NCBI GenBank assembly: GCA_964017045.1
Contig: OZ024808.1
Coordinates: forward strand, 14,004,284 to 14,068,283
Direction: 5' to 3'
Source of the DNA: Omphiscola glabra
Taxonomy: Eukaryota; Mollusca; Gastropoda; Lymnaeidae
Length of the DNA: 64,000 nt
Shown piece after piece: positions 31,901 to 41,665 of the stretch. Within the stretch, counting starts at the first letter, position 1, and every line of letters starts with the position of its first letter. Made by a program: the position numbers and the translations under genes. Below the pieces are notes generated by a model. It worked only from the letters and a program-made list of their open reading frames with translations, was not told where the DNA came from and searched no databases.

Positions 31901-34900
31901 GCTCTAATTTCTTGCACCAATACACCAGTCAGAGTGAAGAATGAAAAGAAATTATTTAAGATTTTTGGCACCATATCACCTTATGGAATCCATAAAATAC
32001 TCAAATTTCTAGTGATCCTTTATTCCCTCAATTTCCATTCTCAAATTTTGCTTGATTAAATTTATATCAATACTAATTTAAATTCCTTTATCATAATAGT
32101 GCACACTACAGAATAATGTCGGACTCTAGTTTCAGTTTTGTGTAATTTAAATTGCCATTTCTAACAATAACATTTAGCGCTTCCTATGCTGAACATTGAG
32201 TGACATTGCCTTTCAAATCTTCAAAAACATAAGTATTATTTTCTGTTAAAATTTATTTGTTGTTTGAAATGTCCACTTCATTAAATATATTAACAGTAGT
32301 TGTTAACAAAAGAGACAACAAATGAATTGCTGTACTACAGTAGCTGTTGTTTGAAATAGAGACACAACAAATTGAAGAACATTTTGAGACAAATATGAAA
32401 ATGCCATATTATTATGAGCCAGGGTGTGACTACATCACTGTTTGTGCTCCATGTAATCAACGCATCCCTCTGTTGGCTTGTTGCAAAGACTGCCTGGCAT
32501 AAACTTAGCATTTTATAAAATCACTAGGAAAGTAATGTTCATGTATTGATTGTATACTTTACTGGTAACAGATTCATTTAGATGAAGCTGGCAATACCCG
32601 AATGATATCCGATCTATAATTCTACATGTCTTTTTTATTTTACAATGAATAATGTTATGCTTTTTTTTACTACTTTCAAGCCGATTCTGTAAGAATTTAC
32701 CAGCAGGCTTACCCCAGCTGTTGTAAATTCAAATAGTCACTCTTATATTTAATCTTGTCTTTCAGGAAGTGAGGTTTTATGATACATGATGGCCAATTTT
32801 TTTTCTCTTGAGAAATACTTTAAATGTTTTACCTTTTAATTTTTGTCAGTTATTATGATAACTGTTATCAATGTACTGAAAAGGATTATTTAAAATTTAT
32901 TAAAAATCACATTTTCTATTTTTGGTATCAATAAAAGATTCTTACCTGACATTGGAAATGATCTATATTAAATAATTCATTTTTAGTTTCCAAGATGTTT
33001 ACAAAGAACTATGTTATTTTTTTTAAAAGTTAATGTATTTATTCTACAAAGGTGATCCTTAATACAAATGATGGATTTTAACTTTCAGGAGATGACAGGA
33101 ATAGAGTTAGATATCACCAGATATACATCTGATGGAATCAAAGCATTCCTATACAGTATGACGGATATTCTGCTTTTGACTGTGAATCCATTGGGCAAGT
33201 ATATATGGACTCTATGTGTTCCTTTCATAATTATTTCACATATTACATATTTTAACACTAAGTGTAATCATTTTAAAAAAAACAACAAATCTTAAACTCC
33301 AGCAAAGTTAAACTGCTGAAGGATATTGATTCTGTCACCTAGTTATTAATCAAGTTTAACTGGCCATGAGTACAATGATCTAGAAATTCCATATTATTAC
33401 CCCAATTGAGTCAAGCAATAAATAACTAGCTGTGTCAAAAGACTCCAGGGAAAGAGAATCTAATGTGCTATTATGACTACTCCTCTGGAGAAGATGAAGT
33501 GCAGCTTTAGCATTCATGCTTAGTTTGGTCCAGGAAGCTGTCAATATATTTTTACACCGGGCCAATCAATTTTTATCTCAAAGCATAATTTGACTTTTTA
33601 AAAAAAAAGACAAAGTGGTTCCAGGGATGTCTCACTTTAAATTCATTGTTTCAAGAAAAACTGTCATCCATCCTCACTAATAGTTGTTTTTCCATTTCTT
33701 CAATCATAAGTGACTTATTCACACTATGAATAGTCACTACTATTGCCTCATAAGCCACTTTTATCATGTTTATGATTTTAAGGGGAGAGACTACATCAAT
33801 GTTAGGTGAAAGGTAATGAGCAAAACAAAATATGGGAAAACCTGAAAAAAGGGATGCAACAAAACAACAAACGTGTTGGCAAGAAGCCTTCTTCAACAAA
33901 CAACAGTAAAAATAATTATTAATAACAAATTAAAATAAACACTTATCTGAGATGTAGTATTCAAGAGAACAACAAGACAAAATGTGGTCACTTTTGGATT
34001 AACCCTTTTTGAATGAACAAAATACTACACATTTGTTTAGCTCATTTCTTTATCATATGTTAAGTTTTTAATATGGTTGGGGTAATGGGAGGATGCCAGA
34101 AAAAAGAATATGGTTAATTTTTTTTTTAATGATCAGGTCTTAGACATGCGTTTCACCTTCATTCTTTGTAATGGAGGTTTTTTTAAATTATAGATCATTT
34201 TATTTATGTTTCAATAAATTGTCTTTTTTTTTAACCCTTGATTATATTTATTTCAATAAAAATAATTGAGAACAAAAACTTTTAGAAAGTTACAATGTTT
34301 GAAAGAGCTTATAAATATAATGCCTACACCAATTCGAGACTCATGCTGCAAGAATCAAATGTATAGGAAATGCAGAGGTCTACAGACATTATAACAGTTT
34401 GGGCAAATGCCAACTGTACATGACGCGTACGATTGGCTGGCTCCCACTATTTATGTAGTTCATTCAAACAGCTCAAAATAAGTTTTGCTGTTTTATATTT
34501 TGTCTTTAACATCAGCACCTTTAAAATCTCGTCTCACAGAGCAGACTGTGGTGTGTCCTAAGCTAGCGGGTCATCCTCGGAGGTTTGACAAGTTGCTGAC
34601 ACAGTACCAGCCAATTTTTCCACCCATAGAAAATCAGGTATGTAGATGCTTTGCTTGATGCTCACGAAGATTGTTCTCTACCATTATTTAGAATAGAGTG
34701 TGTTCTCTACCATTATTTAGAATAGAGTGTGTTCTCTACCATTATTTAGAATAGAGTGTGTTCTCTACCATTATTTAGAATAGAGTGTGTTCTCTACCAT
34801 TATTTAGAATAGAGTGTGTTCTCTACCATTATTTAGAATAGAGTGTGTTCTCTACCATTATTTAGAATAGAGTGTGTTCTCTACCATTATTTAGAATAGA

Positions 34901-37900
34901 GTGTGTTCTCTACCATTATTTAGAATAGAGTGTGTTCTCTACCATTATTTAGAATAGAGTGTGTTCTCTACCATTATTTAGAATAGAGTGTGTTCTCTAC
35001 CATTATTTAGAATAGAGTGTGCATGCTATTTCAAAAGACTTCACAGAACGTCAAAAGCTTACTACATTTTGGTAATTACAATAGTATTTGAGAGTGCAGT
35101 GAGGGGGAAAAAAAATAGGATTTTAATCAAATTTAGTTTTAAGAAAATGTATACAAGTTGCAATAACTTAATTCAGTCTTAAAATAATCAAATATGTACC
35201 TGTTATTCGGTTAATTTTGCAGTAGTCAAGAAGGGGATTTTTGTAGCTATGCATCTTAAAATTATAGATTTGCCCATGGATCATAATTTAATGCCAAATC
35301 AGTGACTTCACAGACTTCTGATGTACATTTCTTACTCACAGATATGTTGGTGGTGGTTCCCCTGACATTTTTCAACCATCATAATTGTTTTTGCCTTTGC
35401 TATCCCAAGACTAAGGGCTATTTAATTTCCTGTGACCCAGGAAACATCACATGTTAACATTTCACTGACCCCTTTGACTAGTGATGTGTGTATTTTGTAA
35501 CTCACTGTTAGCCACATTTTAAAGCCCACTTTTCACTTGACACAATGAGAGAAATTGTCCTAATTAGTAACAGAGTTGCTTCCAAATGGGTTTTTTTTTC
35601 TTTTTTTTTTTTTTTTTTCTTTTTTTGTGTGGTTATTTGTAGATACTTTGTAGTTGTGTCAGAGTGACGTACTCCTAACTTTGATGTGTCAATGAATTTG
35701 TGACGCAAGATACTTTTGTGGGTCACAGCCTGGTGCAGACCATGTTTATTTTTAAGCTGCCAATTCATTAAGTTTTCTATTAAATAAATTTGTTAAATGT
35801 CACAGAAAAAAGAAGAGGTTCTCCGACTACCAAACGATGCTGTCAGTCCTGGCTGCTTCTACAAGGCCCAGCCTCTGCCACCTGCAGGGAAGGAGAAATA
35901 CATAGGGCTGTACGTGTCAAATGTCCTCTCACCGAGCGTTTTCTGGATTCAGCTGAGAGGGACCGACACTACCCTGGCGTTAGAAGATCTGATGGATGAT
36001 TTAGAGAGAGTATAGTAAGGATATTTCCTGCTGTTTGCATTCATCCACTCCTGGCCCATTGGCTGTTCAATACCTTCTCCATTTCACATTTGTGCTTGCC
36101 TTGTCATCGGCTGTGTAAGCCATTTTGCTGTATCATGCTTGTCCAGTTCCCCCTGCGACTTAACTACCATACATGCTAATGTTAAGGGTCACTGCTATTC
36201 TCAAGAAGACATTACTCTTCTTAATGAATATGAAGTAATATGAACTTTTTTATCTTCTTTCATTACCGTTTTACGAGAATTTTAGGTTATCATAGATCGT
36301 GAAATCCCTTTAAAGTTTCATCCAAGTAATGCACAATTTTTTCCAGATAATATGAGTGATTGCAAATTATTGTGAATAGTTTAATATAATGTAACTTATC
36401 ATTTTAAAAAAAGCCAGCTTCATAAATGCATTGTTTAAAAATGTAGGTTCAAATAAAAAGAATTAATACCCGTAACTTTCTATTTCAGTACCTCCAAGAC
36501 CTTGTCAAAAGATTATCTGATGCCCCTCTCTCTGGCAAAAAAAGGTACACCTTGTGCTGTCATTTTCCCAGAGGATGGCTTCTGGCACCGAGGTATTATC
36601 ACCGGACAGCAGAATAAACTTTTTGAGGTAATTTGACCTTGCGGCCGTCCACTTTGATTTCATCATGTTGGCCTGTTTTGTAATCCAGCTTTTTAATGTC
36701 AAGTGTTGTGTTAGTTAAACAATTTTGTTGAGCAATAAAAAATAACGTTTAAAACATTCATAGCGCCAGCCTCTTCACCGCACCACTGCGCTGTGTCTTT
36801 AACTGGTAGAATGATCTTTTTCTTTGGGTTGGGGCATGGCCGCAGAGGTGAGCAGGTCAAGTGTTGAAGTTTAATCCGCCAATGTGAAGTCTGTCGTGGC
36901 TATTCTGTATGGGTTTGCTCCCTTAACGTAATGTCATATACAGATTTAAAGAAGAAAAAAAAACATTGTTTAAAGTAGGGTTTCACAAAACTTTAGTTTA
37001 CCCCCTTCTTTCCCATGGTGCTGTTCACAGTATGCCATGAAGCTTAAGATCTTTTTAAATTTTACTACTTGGCTCTGCACTAGAAAATAGTAAGATTTAT
37101 CTGGTTAACTACCATGAGCGGGTGGGAGCGGCTGGGCATTTCTTTCGTTATGGCCACGAGCCCCTGGCAGCGCCAATGTTTGTATCGTAGTAAATAGAGT
37201 CAAATGGTTATATTATTACGTTCCAGTTTTGCTTCGAGATTTTAATTTACTGACAGGATGTTTATATTCGAACCGCATGCTTATCGGCAGCATGTTTTTA
37301 AAAAATGAGCTGTTAATTAATTTTGATCTAATTCCCAAGCTAGTTACAAAATTGTACTCATTGTTTACCTTGGCAACAAGTGACAGGGTTACTAAAGGCA
37401 TATAAGTGGTTGGAAGTCTAAATATTATTCAATTTCTGTGTTCTTTGGTGCAGTTTTATTGGTAAACCACCAAATAAAAGGCTTTAAATGATTGGTAAAT
37501 TTACAATTTATATGTAAGTTGGACACATTTATATATTTTTTTTATTGTTTTTCTGTTGTAAATACTAAATTAACAATTAATAATTTCCTAACAAAACTTA
37601 ACTTAACAAATGTTTTGTTTATCTTATAGACAATTCACTTACCTACAAAAAGGTGTATTACTCATTTGAATATGCAATTAAAACTGCAGCTGAATTTGTA
37701 CACACACCAAAGATGAGAAAATGTGACCTAGATTTAATTCGGCCACAGCGGGGTTTTTCAATCTGGTAGTTAATCAGTTAACGTTCAGTGTGGCTTGTGA
37801 TTCTTGAATAGTTTTATCCTCATTAATTTATTCATCCTCGGTCTTTAGGTTTACTACGTGGACTATGGAAACACTTGCATTGTCAGCATTGACCAGTTAA

Positions 37901-40319
37901 GGCTACTCAGGTAAGTCATAGTTGAAACAGCATCTATTGCTATGACGTCATAATATCTGAAATACACCATCTTCCCTTTTTGTTCTTTTAAACAAGCTTG
38001 TTGTATGTACTGCTCAAGTTTGTCTTAGCATTATCATGTTGGTAAAACTTTAAGCTAAACCTAAACTTGTCTTCTATTATTTTTTTAAAATAAAGTTTTT
38101 ACAGATAATCCTAATGCTGATGTAAAGCATTGCACCTGAGCTAATTTAAAATTTAGAGAAAAACTAAATGATATTTATGCTTTGCTTTTTAAAGACTTTC
38201 TTTGCACCCAAAAATCTGCCAAATTTATTTATTTTCTTGTCCATAAATCCAGTGTAATTTTTGTTCCCAAATTTTTTTTTGGTGCAGAACCAAATTTCTG
38301 AAGCTTCCTGCCCAAGCCGTTAGAGCCAGACTTAGCAACATTCAACCTGTTGGAGGGGTGAGCTAAGATGCTTTTTCCATTTCATTATGTCAATGAATTA
38401 GAAATTTGGGCTACTGGTATTAGATATTTTTGCATGATGTTATTTTTTTTAAAATTTATATTTAAAAGAAAAAAATCTCTGCATTGTTGTTACTACAATA
38501 AAATACACCAGTTTGTTAATTTTTTCCTCTTTAAAATTGGAATTAATTTTTTAGGTTTTTCTTCCATGATGGACATGATGAATATTAGCCATATCTTTCC
38601 ATCATAGATTTCTTAATAATGAGATTCCAGATGTAACTGAGGTGGCTGGCATGCCACATGGAGCTTTAGCACCGTCCCTGGTGCAGCCCTTAACAAAAAA
38701 TGGGATTGCTTTTGTTGAATTTTTTTGTTTTGCCATAGTTTCAACATAAAATACGTCACAGTTCTTCTTTGTCCTTCTTATGGGTGTGGAAGTTAAATGT
38801 ACCAATGATTGATTATAAGAGGGGGATTGGGGTCCTGTTGTTTGGGCAAGTTAGTGATATGTATATACCATCCCATTAAGAAATCCTTCAAAAATTTTCT
38901 TCATTCAAATATAGGTTTGGAAGAACAATTCAAAAGACAAGCTGCTAGATCTGTCAAGGGAAGTTGCTTTGGTTGCAGTGGTAACAAATGTAAAGGTATG
39001 TGGCAGCTGTCAAATTCTATACTAAAAAGTTTGATGCAAAATTAATTCAATGTGAGATACTAGTTGAGTTTTTATGTTTACGTTTCTTAAAATGTAGGCT
39101 ATTAATTGTGTTAAGAAGAGTCAATTTGCCAGCAGCACTTGTCTGGCTTTGGTAATAATTATTAGATGAAATCTTCACAACCTTTGGGCGTATATTGGAA
39201 ATATTTTGATATAATTCCATAATTTTTTAAGATGAAAAAATATTTCCCTTGTCTTGCTTAAGGACACAGCTACATTTTTTTAAATTTTAGATTTCTTAGC
39301 GGGTTGTATCTCTTATATATATATATATTGTGCTTCGGGTGTGTCCTGCTTCCTCTACAAAACAGCCCCACCTACAGCTCCACATTTTATATTAATAGTA
39401 ATGAGTGAGAAAAAAAAGGTTGTCACGCAGCGAGATTCGGGCGTCACTGGATTCTGAACTCCTGTAAACAGGTTGATTTTTTTTTTTCTTTAGAGAGGAA
39501 TTTTTTTCTTTTAAATGTCAGTGGTTTTTCACATCTTTGCTCTGGGCCTGCACACCACACACAACTGGGTCATGGGCCGTCTTTTCACTTCCGTCATGTG
39601 TGCGCCTGTGGAGAAGAAATTGCTGTTGTCGTTATACTGCTAATGTTGTTTTGTAAGTCTTTGTTATAAAATGAACAACAGTATCTTCTCCCTCAAATTG
39701 TTTTTGTACAACGTCATCTCTGTTCCGAGATTCCCCAACTGTCTGTCCCTATCGGTGGGTTATTTCTTGACACAAACTGTTGACGAAGGCAATGCACTTA
39801 CACCACGATATAGGGCAGTAGATTTCGTGCATATTATAGAGAATGAGAAGTTGTTATCATCAAATTGTTTTTTATTACTCTGCGAACAACTTGGACGAGA
39901 ATGGCAGTTGCTACTTCTGTGCCAGACTTGTGAAATGTGTTTGTGTTTTTAAAAAGTTTGTCCTAAAACTGTAAATTGCTGTCAAATTGAAACATCCATG
40001 TTACCTGTCAAATATCCCTAACATGCATGAAAGTTTAACACACATTCCTGTCAGCTCTGCCTAATGTATGGAAAACATGCCATAATTTCCCATAAATCAC
40101 GTTTGTCATGCAGACTTCCATGAAAAGTCTGCTGACAATTAAGTTTCACCACTCCTCACCTGCTTGTCTTGTTGTTCCCAGGATGGAGTTCTATCTTTGT
40201 GCCTGACTGACACCAATGATAAGGACAGGGATGTACACATCAATGATGTTTTGGTGCAGGAGGGCTACGCCTACTTTCAGGCCGATAAAGAAGTGCCTCA
40301 GCTTGACATGCACACTCAG
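25734..40319 (+). CDS. TDRD5: TDRD5: LOTUS/Tudor germline piRNA-pathway protein
   Basis: Fourteen exons join in frame: 25734-25928, 26223-26847, 27075-27223, 28543-28599, 29995-30148, 30332-30573, 33089-33194, 34540-34637, 35806-36014, 36489-36627, 37849-37910, 38288-38357, 38915-38995 and 40182-40319. They make 775 codons without a stop. LOTUS domains lie near residues 8-65, 157-217, 310-380 and 440-510. An extended Tudor domain spans about 545-760, with the core FWHRGII and VYYVDYGN followed by LRLL and KLPAQAVRARL. Domain order and the opening IRSLLQSAPLGLTLAELRRD match TDRD5 rather than TDRD7, which has three Tudor domains. In animals TDRD5 sits in nuage or chromatoid bodies and helps piRNA biogenesis; LOTUS domains bind RNA or Vasa-type helicases, and Tudor domains bind methylarginine. 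Residue 775 is not a stop, so one or more 3' exons are missing. One intron is GC-AG. Confidence 0.94.
26223..26847 (+). CDS. TDRD5: TDRD5 exon 2 (end of LOTUS 1, linker, LOTUS 2)
   Basis: Acceptor TTTTCTTCTCAG. It opens ISSNGNIMVLTAV, which completes LOTUS 1. A basic R/G/K linker follows, then LOTUS 2 from SVPSYIRSKIYELVKDEPGG to GDIVTLKK. It ends in phase 1 at AAATCTG|GTTTGT. Confidence 0.93.
27075..27223 (+). CDS. TDRD5: TDRD5 exon 3
   Basis: Acceptor TTTCATTTAG; the split alanine codon is completed. A lysine/serine-rich linker leads into the first helix of LOTUS 3 (CNIPEFVQENIKQ). Donor CAA|GTAGGT, phase 0. Confidence 0.92.
27300..27565. repeat. 36-bp minisatellite in TDRD5 intron 3
   Basis: About seven copies of CTCAAGGCTGTGGTCTGTGT plus AACAACTAACTTTATT. 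On the minus strand the unit holds AATAAAG...GTTGTTACA, like the 3' end of an LTR, so the array may have grown from a solo LTR end. Confidence 0.94.
27737..28375. mobile_element. Non-autonomous DNA transposon in TDRD5 intron 3
   Basis: The left end CAGACCTGTTTACTC and right end GGGTAAACAGGTCTG are inverted repeats. Subterminal TACGATTTT/GTACGATATT motifs recur near both ends. The CAG ends suggest hAT, but flanking 8-mers (CACAATAC and CTATACTG) are not a clean duplication. No coding sequence. Confidence 0.7.
28543..28599 (+). CDS. TDRD5: TDRD5 exon 4 (57 nt)
   Basis: Nineteen codons, IMAKRPKGICASRLPFEYK, forming the second half of the first helix and the winged turn of LOTUS 3. Acceptor TTTTCAAAACAG, donor GTACTT, both phase 0. 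It is too short to stand out as an open frame but fits the domain exactly. Confidence 0.9.
29995..30148 (+). CDS. TDRD5: TDRD5 exon 5 (rest of LOTUS 3)
   Basis: The acceptor is CTTTTATTGCCAG ending at 29994, with a branch-like ATTAAC just upstream. It reads ETFHSEFPSKTYGYSSVMEF, then VSDLPHIIKFERP, completing LOTUS 3. A longer open frame that begins upstream (29792-30127) uses another frame and is not the gene. Donor GTAAGT, phase 1. Confidence 0.92.
30332..30573 (+). CDS. TDRD5: TDRD5 exon 6 (linker repeat and start of LOTUS 4)
   Basis: Acceptor TTTATCTTCAG. It contains an 18-bp coding repeat (30391-30459) giving VQESSY units, then VEKNMKEAIAQVLCMHPDGI, the start of LOTUS 4. It ends at phase 0, GAG|GTGATG. 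Confidence 0.92.
33089..33194 (+). CDS. TDRD5: TDRD5 exon 7 (end of LOTUS 4), GC donor
   Basis: Acceptor TTTAACTTTCAG. It encodes EMTGIELDITRYTSDGIKAF, then LYSMTDILLLTVNPL. The donor is TTGG|GCAAGT: only this GC site (phase 1) reads into exon 8. The GT four bases later gives phase 2 and a stop shortly after the junction. Confidence 0.9.
33815..33895 (-). mobile_element. Penelope-like terminal repeat scrap (copy 4)
   Basis: On the minus strand, TTGAAGAAGGCTTCTTGCCA, then TTTTGTTGCATCCC and TTTTCCCATATTTTG, matching 24415-24500. It lies in TDRD5 intron 7. Confidence 0.4.
34540..34637 (+). CDS. TDRD5: TDRD5 exon 8 (linker to Tudor)
   Basis: Acceptor CTCGTCTCACAG, donor GTATGT. It encodes QTVVCPKLAGHPRRFDKLLT, then QYQPIFPPIENQ. 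It begins in phase 1 and ends in phase 0. Confidence 0.88.
34655..35020. repeat. 29-bp minisatellite in TDRD5 intron 8
   Basis: About 12 almost perfect copies of TGTTCTCTACCATTATTTAG plus AATAGAGTG, starting 20 bp after the exon 8 donor. Perfect identity between copies suggests recent expansion. Confidence 0.96.
35806..36014 (+). CDS. TDRD5: TDRD5 exon 9 (extended Tudor, N-terminal part)
   Basis: Begins after GTTAAATGTCACAG with KKEEVLRLPNDAVSPG and continues KEKYIGLYVSNVLSPSVFWI and ALEDLMDDLERV. The donor is GTAAGG after 36014 (phase 2), not the weaker GTATAG at 36010. The split tyrosine codon is completed in exon 10. Confidence 0.92.
36489..36627 (+). CDS. TDRD5: TDRD5 exon 10 (Tudor core strand 1-2)
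   Basis: Acceptor TTTCTATTTCAG. It encodes YTSKTLSKDYLMPLSLAKKG, then TPCAVIFPEDGFWHRGIITG up to KLFE. The F-W-H-R stretch supplies aromatic-cage and barrel residues. Donor GTAATT, phase 0. Confidence 0.92.
37849..37910 (+). CDS. TDRD5: TDRD5 exon 11 (Tudor VDYGN)
   Basis: Sixty-two nt encoding VYYVDYGNTCIVSIDQLRLL. V-x-Y-V-D-Y-G-N is the canonical Tudor strand, with the asparagine and aromatic residues that contact dimethylarginine. Acceptor CGGTCTTTAG, donor GTAAGT, phase 2. Confidence 0.93.
38288..38357 (+). CDS. TDRD5: TDRD5 exon 12
   Basis: Encodes RTKFLKLPAQAVRARLSNIQ plus PVGG; LPAQA is the usual link between the Tudor core and the SN-like half. Acceptor TTTTTGGTGCAG, donor GTGAGC, phase 0. 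Confidence 0.92.
38915..38995 (+). CDS. TDRD5: TDRD5 exon 13
   Basis: Twenty-seven codons, VWKNNSKDKLLDLSREVALV plus AVVTNVK, in the SN-like half of the extended Tudor domain. Acceptor CATTCAAATATAG, donor GTATGT, both phase 0. A longer open frame across this segment (38809-39045) is in a different frame. Confidence 0.88.
40182..40319 (+). CDS. TDRD5: TDRD5 exon 14 (last exon identified)
   Basis: Acceptor CTTGTTGTTCCCAG. It encodes DGVLSLCLTDTNDKDRDVHI, then NDVLVQEGYAYFQADKE. It ends CAG|GTAAGT in phase 0, so transcription continues into further exons. A 15- or 19-nt candidate micro-exon follows at 41269. Confidence 0.9.
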
Positions 40320-41268
40320 GTAAGTGTTTTAACAAAAGCCATGTTCCAGCTAGCGATTCTATACTTAGATGTTTTATTTTTTTGCCTTTCTATTCTAGTA
40401 TTGAGTTTAACATATTCAAAGCCCTTATGGGCTAAATCCGGCCTGGTAAGGATCTGATTCAATTTTTTATTGGCCAAATCCGGCCCGGTAAAGGATCTGA
40501 TTCAACCTTTAATGGCCAAATCTTGCCAGTTAAATGAAAATTTTTTTGAGAAAGGAGATCAATGGATATTACTCCCATATGATAGAAAAATATTTTTAAT
40601 TGATTGAGTGAGTAGCAGTCTTTATTTTCAAAGCATATTTTCTTTATTTAATTGTCATGATCTTAAGCAGTCAAGTACATTGACAAAAGATGAATTTTAA
40701 GAATTTACCCAACGAAAGCATTAAAAAATAATGTTATACAACACTTAATGCAACCAATTATAAATGCAACTGAATTTATTTACTATAAATATACTGTTAG
40801 ATTTGTTTAAAAAAATTTCTTAACCTATGTAGGGTAAAGGGTGGAGTTGTTCTCCTTTGGCTTGGGATTCAACTGATACAATTTCTGACGGCCCTGTATT
40901 GTATTGGTTAATGAATGGCTCAGAAATTTTGTGTAACTATACCCCAGACATTTATTTACCCCTTATGGATTAATTTGAAGCGCAAAAATATAAATGTTCA
41001 GTTTCTTATGCTTGAAAGTTTTGTTAGACCTTTTTAAAAAATGTGTGGCTTTTTTTGGGGGGGGGGGGGGGGTTTTGTATGTGTGTGTTGTTTTGTAAAC
41101 TGGAACTGTTCTTTTAAATGCAATAAGACATTCATAATTGCATTGTATAATGTTTCATATTAATATGGTTCAATACATCCTGACTTGACCAACCCAAACC
41201 TCCCTCCTTTGGTTAGCTTCCAAGATTTTTAAAATTAATGTCCAATTTCTCTCCTTTGACTTTCCTAG

Positions 41269-41283
41269 ATCACTCATATGGCA
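41269..41283 (+). CDS. TDRD5: Candidate TDRD5 micro-exon
   Basis: A strong acceptor (TCTCTCCTTTGACTTTCCTAG) is followed by ATCACTCATATGGCA and a consensus donor GTGAGT (a second donor, GTAAGC, lies 4 nt on). If used in phase 0 it would add ITHMA. The evidence is splice-site quality only; the exon after it was not identified. A possible follow-on acceptor is CTGTTCTCACCCTAG at about 41859. Confidence 0.25.
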
Positions 41284-41429
41284 GTGAGTAAGCCAATTTA
41301 CTGTTTTAATTTGCTTTTAATTGAGTTTTTTCTTCTTTTATTTCATTACAAAATGTGGTTGAGCCATTTGAAAATAATAATCTGCATTTATCAACTGTGC
41401 AGTGTTGTGGTAGTTTCTGAACTGCTTTT

Positions 41430-41665
41430 TTGTGTAACTCTGGGGTAGATTTTGTACTGTCTTTTTTTGTGTAACTCTGGGGTAGATTTTGTACTGTCTT
41501 TTTTTGTGTAACTCTGGGGTAGATTTTGTACTGTCTTTTTTTGTGTAACTCTGGGGTAGATTTTGTACTGTCTTTTTTTGTGTAACTCTGGGGTAGATTT
41601 TGTACTGTCTTTTTTTGTGTAACTCTGGGGTAGATTTTGTACTGTCTTTTTTTGTGTAACTTTTC
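41430..41665. repeat. 37-bp minisatellite, about 6-7 copies
   Basis: The unit is GTACTGTCTTTTTTTGTGTA plus ACTCTGGGGTAGATTTT. Open frames through it on the minus strand (lysine/threonine repeats) are artefacts. Confidence 0.95.

Noticed and set aside
38809..39045. 78-codon open frame over TDRD5 exon 13
   Set aside because: Wrong frame; the conserved 27-codon exon lies inside it in another frame with good splice sites.
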